Origin: an uncultured Spartobacteria bacterium
GTDB lineage: Bacteria; Verrucomicrobiota; Verrucomicrobiia; Chthoniobacterales; Chthoniobacteraceae
Assembly: GCA_903901425.1 (NCBI GenBank)
Contig: CAIURC010000103.1
Coordinates: 56,738-120,737 of the forward strand
DNA length: 64,000 bases
Direction: 5' to 3'
Shown here: positions 9,121 through 16,989 of the stretch, in pieces
Numbering within the stretch: position 1 is the stretch's first letter
How the letters are laid out: the number at the start of each line of letters is the position of its first letter
Notes under the pieces: model-generated
What the model was told of the DNA's origin: nothing
The model's input: only the letters and a program-made list of their open reading frames with translations
Databases searched by the model: none
Translations under genes and position numbers: made by a program

Positions 9121-10409
9121 GCCGGCCTCCCCTCCAGAACTGGCCACTGGACCCGTCGCACCGCCGCGATCCCCACGCCTCCCAATCCTGCCATCATTCC
9201 GAGAATCACCCCGGCCAGAACCCGGCGCGCAGTTCCTGGACGCTGCGGAGCCCCCACCCGCGCAGGATCGGAGAGAATCCTGACCCGGTATCCCGCGGAG
9301 TCTGAGGCCAACTCCCACTGGCGGCGTCTGGACAGGAATCCCTCCAAGAGCGCCTGCTCGCTGGACGCGGTCCGCTGGAGGGCCTGTTCCTCGGCTGAGG
9401 CTTTTTCGAGCCGAGCGAGCCTGTTTTCCTCCTCACGAATCCGGCTCTCGAGTTCCATCCGCTGGGAGGCGCGGAGCTTCCGTTCCCCGGCCAACCGCAC
9501 CACGCCGCGTTCGAGCGTCTCCCGCAACTGGGCAAGTGCCACGCGGGCCTCGCTCTCAGCCTGAATTCTTCGGGGATGGCTCCCTCCGTAACGCGTGTCG
9601 ATTGCCGCCACAGCGGATTGTGCATTGCGCCAACGGTTCCATGCGGCGGCCACGTCCTCCATCCTTGCCAGGGAAGGAATTGCGTACATCGCCTCCACGC
9701 CATGCGCCGATCCGACCCCGGACCAGTCGCTTTCAAACCGGAGCGCCTCGGTTTCCAGAACCGCGAGGCGTTCCCGGAATTCCCGCACCGCCTCCCGGAT
9801 CCGTTCCCGGGCGCCCTCGACCCCGCCGTGCTCCTCCCGGAACCTGTGCAGTGCCTCGCCGGCGGCGCGCACACCGTCCTGCAGCCGCTGTTCTTCGGCC
9901 TGAACACCCCGTTCCCAAAGCCGGACCCGCTTGGCCTCTTCCGTCTCCTGGAGCCGGACCAACTGGCGCGCCCACGCACCCACCCGCGCCTCGGCCTGAC
10001 CCGCTTCAAGAGCGACCCATTCCAGATCCATCAACGCGGTCCCACGGCGCCAACGGGCGTTCCCGGTCCACGCCGGCTGGCTGTCCCCGCTTCCGCGCTC
10101 CGACGCGGGGGCAGCGCCCTGAAATGCGCCCTTCCCCCCAGCTCCCAATGCGTTCCACACCGCGGCCTCCACCTCGGGACGACAGGCACTCTGTTCCAAG
10201 GTGCGCAAAAACTCCTCAGGCACCTGGCCCGCCGTTTCCCTTCCGGAGGACTCCACCACCAGCGTGGCGCTGGCCCGGTACACCGGGCGAACTCTGACAG
10301 CCGCCCACCCCCCCACGAGCACGCCCACCAGAAGCATCCCCACCACTCCCCGCCTGTGCCGCAGCAAAGCCCGCCCCATTTCCCACCGTAAATCTCGCAT
10401 CCATTCCAT
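9117..10409 (-). CDS. Wzz/GumC-like polysaccharide co-polymerase without kinase domain
   Basis: A 430-residue inner-membrane protein with an N-terminal transmembrane helix (GVVGMLLVGVLVGGWAAV), then a short beta region beginning VRPVYRASATLVVE, a long periplasmic coiled coil rich in Arg, Glu, Ala and Leu, and a C-terminal transmembrane helix (VLAGVILGMMAGLGGVGIAAV). This is the polysaccharide co-polymerase architecture that sets chain length and contacts the Wza channel. No Walker motif or Tyr-rich tail follows, so the autokinase part (Wzc-type) is absent here. ATG at 10409 has a GGGAG ribosome site and follows the Wza-like gene by 16 bp. Confidence 0.85.
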   Translation of the reverse strand: MEWMRDLRWEMGRALLRHRRGVVGMLLVGVLVGGWAAVRVRPVYRASATLVVESSGRETAGQVPEEFLRTLEQSACRPEVEAAVWNALGAGGKGAFQGAAPASERGSGDSQPAWTGNARWRRGTALMDLEWVALEAGQAEARVGAWARQLVRLQETEEAKRVRLWERGVQAEEQRLQDGVRAAGEALHRFREEHGGVEGARERIREAVREFRERLAVLETEALRFESDWSGVGSAHGVEAMYAIPSLARMEDVAAAWNRWRNAQSAVAAIDTRYGGSHPRRIQAESEARVALAQLRETLERGVVRLAGERKLRASQRMELESRIREEENRLARLEKASAEEQALQRTASSEQALLEGFLSRRRQWELASDSAGYRVRILSDPARVGAPQRPGTARRVLAGVILGMMAGLGGVGIAAVRRVQWPVLEGRPA

Positions 10410-10425
10410 GGTTCCGCACTCCCTT

Positions 10426-11256
10426 CTAAAAAATCCGTTCCCCCACCGTGATGACGTCCCCAGGCTGGATCCAAAGCGGCGGTGTCCCCGCCTGCTCCAT
10501 CCAGAGGCGGGCATCCACCCGGCGCACCCCGGAAGCCTCCGGTGCCGTTCCTCCGCCCCCGGGGCGCGCCCCCCGCCGGACGGTCACCCGGGAGGGTGCA
10601 GCCAGGCGGGTGAATCCTCCTGCCAGTCCGAGTGCCTGCATGAGGTCCAGTCCGCCTCCCCCCGCCCTGAGGACCTCAGCAGGAAACCGGTATGTCCCGG
10701 GCTTCTGGACCTGTCCGAGCACGGTAAAAAAGCGCTGGGCTTTTTCCTGCAGCACCACCGAGACCCGAGGCCGGACCAGAAACCCTTCGGCAAGACGCCC
10801 TTCAATCCTCCGTGCCGCCTCCTGGGGTGTTGCCCCCGAAACCAGAACCGTTCCCACAAACGGAACCTCCACGCCGCCCCCCGGGCCAACCCGGATCCGG
10901 GTGTCGAAATCCGGCTCCTGAAACACCCGCACCTCCACGAGATCCCCTGGCTCGATCCGGCCCTCGGCTGATACGGATTCCTCTCCGCCCGGGGACCGGC
11001 GGACATGCGCCTGGAGGTCCTTTGCCGCAGCCGCGGAGCGGCCCTCCGGACGGCGCTCTGCGGCAACGCTCCGAGCCGGCTTCGGCGGGAATTGATTCCC
11101 CGCGGGTTCGGTAGCGAACCCGGGCCGGCACCCGGCCGCAAAAAGCAGAATCCACGCTGCGATCCCCCAAATAAACCCGCACCCATTTCGGCCCTCATCC
11201 CCGTGCCGGATTGGCCGCCGATCCGTTGTATCTGTCCATTTCACCCCGGTATTCAT
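10426..11256 (-). CDS. Wza-like polysaccharide export lipoprotein (poly_export + SLBB)
   Basis: A 276-residue outer-membrane export protein. A lipoprotein signal ends in LLFAAGC (Cys at about 43). The polysaccharide export domain begins around GDLVEVRVFQEPDF and includes GGGVEVPFVGTVLVSGATPQEA. An SLBB-type domain follows (RFFTVLGQVQKPGTYRFP). Members form the periplasmic and outer-membrane conduit for capsule or exopolysaccharide, working with the Wzz-like partner encoded just downstream. It lacks the C-terminal outer-membrane helix region of long E. coli Wza proteins, so the adjacent beta-barrel protein may supply the outer-membrane pore; that pairing is inference. Confidence 0.88.
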   Translation of the reverse strand: MNTGVKWTDTTDRRPIRHGDEGRNGCGFIWGIAAWILLFAAGCRPGFATEPAGNQFPPKPARSVAAERRPEGRSAAAAKDLQAHVRRSPGGEESVSAEGRIEPGDLVEVRVFQEPDFDTRIRVGPGGGVEVPFVGTVLVSGATPQEAARRIEGRLAEGFLVRPRVSVVLQEKAQRFFTVLGQVQKPGTYRFPAEVLRAGGGGLDLMQALGLAGGFTRLAAPSRVTVRRGARPGGGGTAPEASGVRRVDARLWMEQAGTPPLWIQPGDVITVGERIF

Positions 11257-11310
11257 CCCGCAGCCATCCTAGTCTCAACCGGCACATTCCGCGATCGGTG
11301 GGGGCACCGG

Positions 11311-12651
11311 TCAGGGGCTCAGGCGGATCTGAAAAAACCCAATCGAATCCCGGTAACCCGCTCCCAGAGTGCTGGATCTGTTCGCCTGTTGCTCAAACCC
11401 CAGTTCCAACTCGATCCCACGCCCCACGCTCCGCACCACAGTCACGCGCCCATAAAAAAACGACTCCTCCCGTCTTCCCCGGATCGAATCGGTGTAATCC
11501 GCGGTGCCCACTCCGCAGATCGCCCGGGTTTTCATGTTCCATGGCAAATCCCATTCCACCCCCAACTCGGCGGTGTTGCGGACAAAGTTTTCGGTGGGAA
11601 AAATGCGGGAGGTTGCGGTTTGCCGTTCCAGCGCAGCCCGGACCCGGAGTTTTTCCGAGGGCGCCCAGACAGCCTCAAGGCTCAGGAGTGGATTCAGAAA
11701 ACTGCCGCCGCCATCTCCGATCCGCCGGCGTTCGAGTCCGGCCTGAGCTTGGAGAGATGTTTTTGGCGTGGCCTCGTACCTGACCACCAGTGTGGCCTGA
11801 CCGTAGACCTGCTCGGGCCCAGCCACGAGACGGACCCGGCCCCCAGCCAACTGCATACTGGCACGGATTTTCTCGGTTGCCGCATAACTGACCCCAAGGC
11901 TGAGCCGCGTTTCCTCCAACTCGAACCCCGGTTCGCGGCTTTCCCGGAGTCCAAACACATCCGCCGACACAGCGGTTTTGGCGGTCAATTCGTAGACTCC
12001 ACGCAAAACCCCGGCCGCAGTCTCGCGTCTGAGCCGGATGCCCGTGGGCGAAATGCGTTGTCCCAGATCGGCGGTTCTCTCCGCAACCGAATCCCAACCG
12101 GTCCTCAATCCGAGCCGTGTCCGCGCCGTGCCCCAGACGGCCCCGAACTGCACGGCGCCATTCCAGACGCTCTGCGAACGGTTCTGCTGGAACTCAAGCC
12201 GGCTCAGCTCTGAATCGAGCCAAAGCGATCCGGGCTCCTCTGAGGCCTCGGGTACGTTGGAAAAAAAATTGCGCCCCGCCCCTGCGGCACCCAGTTCGAA
12301 ACTCAAGCCCGGAGAAACGCTCGCAATCCAGTCCCCAACGGGCCTTGAAGCCTGCAGGTAGATGTTGCTCTCGTGGAAAACACCCGTCGTCAAACGGGGG
12401 AGAAAGGTCCAGATCTGCTCATCGGGAAACTGAAGCTCGGGTGTGGATTCCGGGAACAAGGTTGCCGCGTCAATCCCGGGATCCGGGTCCTCGGGCAATT
12501 CGGCGGCACTGACAGCGGCTTCCCCGGCGGGCTCCCCGGCAGGTACAGCGTCGGCGGCTGCGTCCAGGGGAAGCGGGTTCCAAAGGCAGGCGGCAGGAAC
12601 CGCTGCGGCGATCAAAAACCGGAGATGGAACTGGGCGCGCACCGTCTGCAC
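11311..12651 (-). CDS. Outer-membrane beta-barrel protein of the exopolysaccharide operon
   Basis: A 446-residue exported protein with an N-terminal signal-like segment (FLIAAAVPAACLW) followed by an acidic Ala/Pro-rich stretch and then ~350 residues of alternating polar and hydrophobic strands with many Arg, Glu and aromatic residues, ending in YRDSIGFFQIRLSP. The closing aromatic-rich strand and repeats such as LGLRTGWDSVAER fit a putative beta-barrel porin of the BBP2/EpsL type found beside exopolysaccharide export genes. The start is GTG at 12651. It is the first gene of the operon, 54 bp ahead of the Wza-like gene, and probably helps pass the polymer through the outer membrane. Confidence 0.7.
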   Translation of the reverse strand: MQTVRAQFHLRFLIAAAVPAACLWNPLPLDAAADAVPAGEPAGEAAVSAAELPEDPDPGIDAATLFPESTPELQFPDEQIWTFLPRLTTGVFHESNIYLQASRPVGDWIASVSPGLSFELGAAGAGRNFFSNVPEASEEPGSLWLDSELSRLEFQQNRSQSVWNGAVQFGAVWGTARTRLGLRTGWDSVAERTADLGQRISPTGIRLRRETAAGVLRGVYELTAKTAVSADVFGLRESREPGFELEETRLSLGVSYAATEKIRASMQLAGGRVRLVAGPEQVYGQATLVVRYEATPKTSLQAQAGLERRRIGDGGGSFLNPLLSLEAVWAPSEKLRVRAALERQTATSRIFPTENFVRNTAELGVEWDLPWNMKTRAICGVGTADYTDSIRGRREESFFYGRVTVVRSVGRGIELELGFEQQANRSSTLGAGYRDSIGFFQIRLSP

Positions 12652-12802
12652 CCTGGGGCCGGGATCCGCGGGTTTGCAACCGGAGCAGGTCCCCCTGAGG
12701 CACCCTTCCGGGGCCGACAGAAAGGGGTTTGAAAAAAAATGAAATTTTTGTGCCGGGCTCCCTTGCGGCGCCGAAAAACCGGCTGTCAGGTGCCGGCCCT
12801 AT

Positions 12803-15800
12803 ATGCACCTACTCACTCGTCTCACCGGAGTCCTGTGGGTCCTGCTTGGCCTGTTGATGCAGGCCCACGCGGGCCCGCTGCTCATCAACGCTCAGCAACC
12901 CAATGACAAAACCCGGCCCCAGTACATCCGGGATCACTTCGACCACATCAACGCCTGGCCCGCATTTGACGGAATGGTGGTCCGCACCAATGCCGGCTGG
13001 AACCTGATGAACGGAGCCGCACAGACCTACTCGGCAATCAGTTCGGAGTTTGCGCCTCTGGTTGGCCTGAACTTCAGCCGGATGAAGAACAACTTCGCCA
13101 TCGTGCCGGTCAACCGGCCTGCGGACTTCTTCGACAACTGGGCGGTCACGCTCGAGAACTTCCGGCTTTTTGCCCGGGTTCTCCGGGAAACCGGCTTGGT
13201 CGGGGTAGTTCTGGACACTGAGGAATACATGACCCCGCTCTGGAATTACCCGGACACCTGCAAGTACACCTCCAAAACGCTGGACCAATACCGTGTCCAA
13301 GCGAACTTGGTGGGACAACAGGTGATGCAGGCGATGCTCTCGGAGTTTCCGGGGCTGCAGGTGATTGCCTATTTCGGGCCCTGCTCGAGCTTTTCTGGCG
13401 CGCCTCCCAAGGCTGCTGGGGGCAACTCCGGGCAGTTGGAACTGATGGGACCGTTTGAAGTGGGAATGATCCAAGTGGCACAGGGCGCGCCGAACTCGCC
13501 TCTGTTTGTGGACGGCGGCGAAGTCTACAACCTTCGGGGGCCTGGCGACTTTCAGGAGTCCTACGACTACCGGAAGACGACCATTGCTCTGGATTCCACC
13601 AACTGCCCGTTCATTCCCGCGTCGCTCCGCCCGGTCTGGCCACAGAACGTAAGCATGTCCTTCGGGATTTACAACCTGGGCTATGAACCGATGGATCCGA
13701 GCATCATGCGGACCACGCTGGAGAACGCACTCCGCCGGTGTGACCGACTGGTTTGGTTGTACTTCGAGAACCTCGACTGGAACACACCCGGCGGAATCAC
13801 TCAGGACTGGGTGAATGCCGTCAACGGAGCCAAGGCTGCGGTCTCGACGCTGACCCAAGCGCCCTCGGTCTCGGTGACCAACCCGCTCAACAATGCGTGG
13901 TTTGTTCAACCGACGAGCATCACCCTGGGTGCCAGCGCATCGGATGCGGACGGCACCGTGACCAAGGTGGAGTTCTTCGCGGGAACCACCAAACTCGGCG
14001 AGGATCTGAGCGCGCCCTACACGTGCCTCTGGAACGCGCCATCCCTGGGCACCTATCTGGTCACGGCAAAAGCCACGGACAATTCTGGGAACACCAGCGT
14101 CTCGGCACCGGTCTCCCTCACGGTGAGCAACACCTTCTCGGCCAAGGTCAACTTCCAGCCTGCACTGTTTCAGGCGCCGAGCGGGTATCTTGCCGATACA
14201 GGATCCGTCTATGCGTCCCGAAACAACGGAATGACGTACGGCTGGAACGTCCCCCACGAGGACGAGGTCCGCGACCGCGGTGGAAGCACGGATCCCAGGC
14301 TGGCCAGCCTGATCCAGATCCACGCCGGTGGCTTCTGGGAAATCGCAGTCCCGAACGGGGGGTACAACGTGACCCTCGGGATCGGGGACGGTGGGTTTCC
14401 ATCCACGTACACGGTGAATATTGAGGGGATCAATGCCTGCACCAATCAAGCGCTTGCAGCAGGCCAGTTTGTCTCGCTCACGAAAACCGTGTTGGTCTCG
14501 GATGGAAAACTGCGGATTGACCAAGGCACAGCCGGCGAGGAAATGACCCGGGTCAACTACGTTCTGATCGATCCGGTCTCCAGCGCGAGCCCGCCAACGG
14601 CACCCAGCAACCTGAGCATTCTGAGTTCGACCAGTACGGCACTTGAGCTGGGCTGGATGGACAACAGCAGCAATGAAACCGGGTACCGGCTGGAACGCAG
14701 CAGCGTCTCCTCGTTTTCCCCGAGCACGCTTCTTGCCACCCTGCCGGCGGATCAGGTGCGGTATGTGGATTCCGGCCTCAGCCCTTCGACCCAGTATTTC
14801 TACCGGGTCTCAGCCTACAACAACGCTGGGGCATCCGCGTGGGCAACCGCTTCGGGTACAACGGCCGCATCGGCCGTCCCGCTGCCCCCCATTGGGCTCA
14901 CTGCAGTTCCAGGAAACACCCAGATCACGGTTGCCTGGAGCCCGAGCAGCGGCGCAACCGGATACGCTGTCTGGAGGTCCACCACACCGGGTGGCCCCTA
15001 TTCGGTGGTCCAGAGTGGCGCGGGCACCAGCGAAGTGGACAGCGGCCTTGTCAACGGCACCCGGTATTACTACGTGGTGACTGCCTCCAACGGTTCCGGC
15101 CAGAGCGGGTACTCTGCGGAGGTGAATGCTGTGCCTCAGGCAACGCTCGCAGTTCCGGCAGCCCCTACCGGGTTATCGGCATCGCCTGGAGACGCCCGGG
15201 TGACTCTGAACTGGAACCTGGTTTCAGGAGCTGCAACGTACTCAGTGAAACGTGGGACGCTCTCCGGCGGCCCGTACATGGTGCTCGGTCAGACCGCCGC
15301 TGCATCTTGGACCGACACCGGACTGGTGAATGGCACCCCCTATTTCTATGTGGTGAGCGCCTCCAACAGCTCCGGAGAAGGTCCAGGTTCCGCGGAGGTC
15401 TCTGCAAAACCAGTGGCGCCCGCCTCGGTACCCGCAGCGCCTGAGGCACTCGCGGCGAAGGCTGGGGACAAAAAAGTGACCCTGAGCTGGAATGCAAGCC
15501 CCGGGGCCACTTACTACGCACTAAAACGGTCCACCACAAACGGGGGTCCGTACACCGTGCTCAGCGGCGCCCTGACCACCCTGACCTTCAACGACACTGC
15601 AGTGGTGAATGGAAACACCTACTACTATGTTGTGACGGCAAGGAACGCCTCCGGCGAAAGCACGCCTTCGCTGCAAACCGGCGCGGTTCCGCGTTCGCCC
15701 ACCGCAGCGCCTCCGGCCCCGACCGGTCTCAAAACCACGGTGTCTGGAGGAAAGGTGGTGCTGTCATGGAACGCTGTGTCCGGGGTGTCTGGGTATCATG

Positions 15801-16417
15801 TCAAACGCAGCCTGGCTGCGGGTGGCCCGTTCACCGTGGTCGGCTCTGCCGTTCCAGAAAACCGCTGGGTGGATTCCACCGCGACTCCGGGAACTGCCTA
15901 CTTCTATCTGGTAACCAGCCTGATGGAGAGCGCAGCTTCCGCGCAGGCAACCGCCACCGTGGTGACGCCGCTGGCAGTATCCATCAACTTCCAGCCGTCC
16001 GCGTCCACGGTGCCGGCCGGGTATTTGGGAGATGCAGGTGAACTCTTCGGAACGCGGTCCGGCGGACTGAGCTACGGGTGGTCCAGCAATCACACCGACG
16101 AAACCCGGGAACGCGGGGGAACCGCCGATCCCCGTTTGAACACGCTGATCCAGATCCATGCGGGGGGCCGCTGGGAAATCGCGGTCCCGAACGGGAGCTA
16201 CAGTGTGACGGTGGGGATTGGCGATGGCGGGTTTTCGTCCAGCCACACCCTGAACGTGGAAGGCAACGGCTTCTGGTTGAACCAGGCGCTCGCAGCGGGC
16301 CAGTTTGTGAACCAAACCAGAACGGTTTCGGTGCAGGACGGCAGGCTGACTCTGGATCCGGGAACCGCTCCGGAAGAAGCCACTCGGATCAATTACGTTG
16401 TGATCCAAGGCCTGTAA
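12803..16417 (+). CDS. Secreted multidomain protein: glycosidase-like barrel, Ig-like, five FN3, two malectin-like modules
   Basis: A 1204-residue secreted protein. A signal peptide ends at AHA/G near residue 22. Residues ~25-345 form an alpha/beta region with barrel-like strands and acidic signatures (VGVVLDTEEY, WLYFENLDWN), resembling an uncharacterised glycoside hydrolase. An Ig-like domain follows (~352-442, TVTKVEFFAG), then a malectin-like carbohydrate-binding module (~448-592), five fibronectin type III domains (~598-1055, each with a GY-x-V/L-x-R and VNGT-x-YYYVV type strand), and a second copy of the malectin-like module (~1060-1204). Both copies share the GYLxDxGxxxxxRxxGxxYGW and GGxWEIAVPNG patterns. 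It is divergent from the exopolysaccharide operon and may bind or trim that polymer. Substrate is unknown. Confidence 0.8.
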   Translation: MHLLTRLTGVLWVLLGLLMQAHAGPLLINAQQPNDKTRPQYIRDHFDHINAWPAFDGMVVRTNAGWNLMNGAAQTYSAISSEFAPLVGLNFSRMKNNFAIVPVNRPADFFDNWAVTLENFRLFARVLRETGLVGVVLDTEEYMTPLWNYPDTCKYTSKTLDQYRVQANLVGQQVMQAMLSEFPGLQVIAYFGPCSSFSGAPPKAAGGNSGQLELMGPFEVGMIQVAQGAPNSPLFVDGGEVYNLRGPGDFQESYDYRKTTIALDSTNCPFIPASLRPVWPQNVSMSFGIYNLGYEPMDPSIMRTTLENALRRCDRLVWLYFENLDWNTPGGITQDWVNAVNGAKAAVSTLTQAPSVSVTNPLNNAWFVQPTSITLGASASDADGTVTKVEFFAGTTKLGEDLSAPYTCLWNAPSLGTYLVTAKATDNSGNTSVSAPVSLTVSNTFSAKVNFQPALFQAPSGYLADTGSVYASRNNGMTYGWNVPHEDEVRDRGGSTDPRLASLIQIHAGGFWEIAVPNGGYNVTLGIGDGGFPSTYTVNIEGINACTNQALAAGQFVSLTKTVLVSDGKLRIDQGTAGEEMTRVNYVLIDPVSSASPPTAPSNLSILSSTSTALELGWMDNSSNETGYRLERSSVSSFSPSTLLATLPADQVRYVDSGLSPSTQYFYRVSAYNNAGASAWATASGTTAASAVPLPPIGLTAVPGNTQITVAWSPSSGATGYAVWRSTTPGGPYSVVQSGAGTSEVDSGLVNGTRYYYVVTASNGSGQSGYSAEVNAVPQATLAVPAAPTGLSASPGDARVTLNWNLVSGAATYSVKRGTLSGGPYMVLGQTAAASWTDTGLVNGTPYFYVVSASNSSGEGPGSAEVSAKPVAPASVPAAPEALAAKAGDKKVTLSWNASPGATYYALKRSTTNGGPYTVLSGALTTLTFNDTAVVNGNTYYYVVTARNASGESTPSLQTGAVPRSPTAAPPAPTGLKTTVSGGKVVLSWNAVSGVSGYHVKRSLAAGGPFTVVGSAVPENRWVDSTATPGTAYFYLVTSLMESAASAQATATVVTPLAVSINFQPSASTVPAGYLGDAGELFGTRSGGLSYGWSSNHTDETRERGGTADPRLNTLIQIHAGGRWEIAVPNGSYSVTVGIGDGGFSSSHTLNVEGNGFWLNQALAAGQFVNQTRTVSVQDGRLTLDPGTAPEEATRINYVVIQGL

Positions 16418-16462
16418 CGTCCCGACCTGCCTGGCAAGCCACCGGGCACATCGGGAAATGAA

Positions 16463-16505
16463 GCGGCGGCAGAACAGCAGTGTTCTGCCGCCGCCTTCTT
16501 TTTGG
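16463..16505 (+). terminator. Intrinsic terminator with perfect 14-bp stem
   Basis: GCGGCGGCAGAACA (16463-16476) pairs perfectly with 16481-16494 across a GCAG loop and is followed by CTTCTTTTT. It lies 46 bp after the stop of the secreted multidomain gene and between convergent genes. On the minus strand the stem is followed by TTCATTT, so it may also serve the lipoprotein gene ending at 16543. Confidence 0.9.
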
Positions 16506-16542
16506 CAATTTACTCTGGCCGCCCAGAGGCGGAGGAATGGCG

Positions 16543-16980
16543 CTACGGCACCTGTGGCTTCGCCTCAGACTCGGGGTACGTGATCCGCACGCCCATCGAT
16601 TGTTCCTCCTTCCTGAACACTTTCGATGCAGGCGGTATCCAGATTTTCAGGTTCTCGTCATCCACCCATTCCACGCGCAGATCTTTGCTGCCCTCGTAGA
16701 CCACAATCGGGTGCCCATCATCAAAATCCGGCTTTCGGTTAGCAGCGTGAATCAGAACTTGGTTATTGGCAGCCGTGGTAGCTCCACAGTCCCGTTCAAA
16801 GACAGTGGCCACCTTCTTGTTCCCTGGGGACGGAACTTCGAAAAGCACCGTGTTTGCGCATTCAAAGAGGGAAAAACAGGCTGTGAACGGGGCAATGCAG
16901 ACGAGTCCCAGAAGGGCTCTTGCAAAAGAATGGCGGGAGAGAGCGTTTCCCGCCCGAGCGTTTGGAGAATTGGGTTCCAT
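16543..16980 (-). CDS. Small lipoprotein, DUF5412-like, candidate immunity protein for the Rhs toxin
   Basis: A 145-residue protein with an N-terminal hydrophobic segment and a lipobox-like FTAC (Cys 35). The mature part contains PSPGNKKVATVFERDCGATT, which I associate with the DUF5412-type family of small exported proteins, and a beta-rich C-terminal half. It begins 9 bp after the stop of the Rhs gene, with the ribosome site overlapping that stop region, which is the usual position of an immunity gene for an Rhs C-terminal toxin. Related proteins also occur without Rhs neighbours, so the immunity role is inference from position and from its likely periplasmic location. Confidence 0.6.
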   Translation of the reverse strand: MEPNSPNARAGNALSRHSFARALLGLVCIAPFTACFSLFECANTVLFEVPSPGNKKVATVFERDCGATTAANNQVLIHAANRKPDFDDGHPIVVYEGSKDLRVEWVDDENLKIWIPPASKVFRKEEQSMGVRITYPESEAKPQVP

Positions 16981-16989
16981 GATGATTGA

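Noticed and set aside
12809..14524. 571-residue minus-strand frame opposite the secreted multidomain gene
   Set aside because: Antisense shadow; the plus strand holds clear signal peptide, Ig-like, malectin-like and FN3 signatures.
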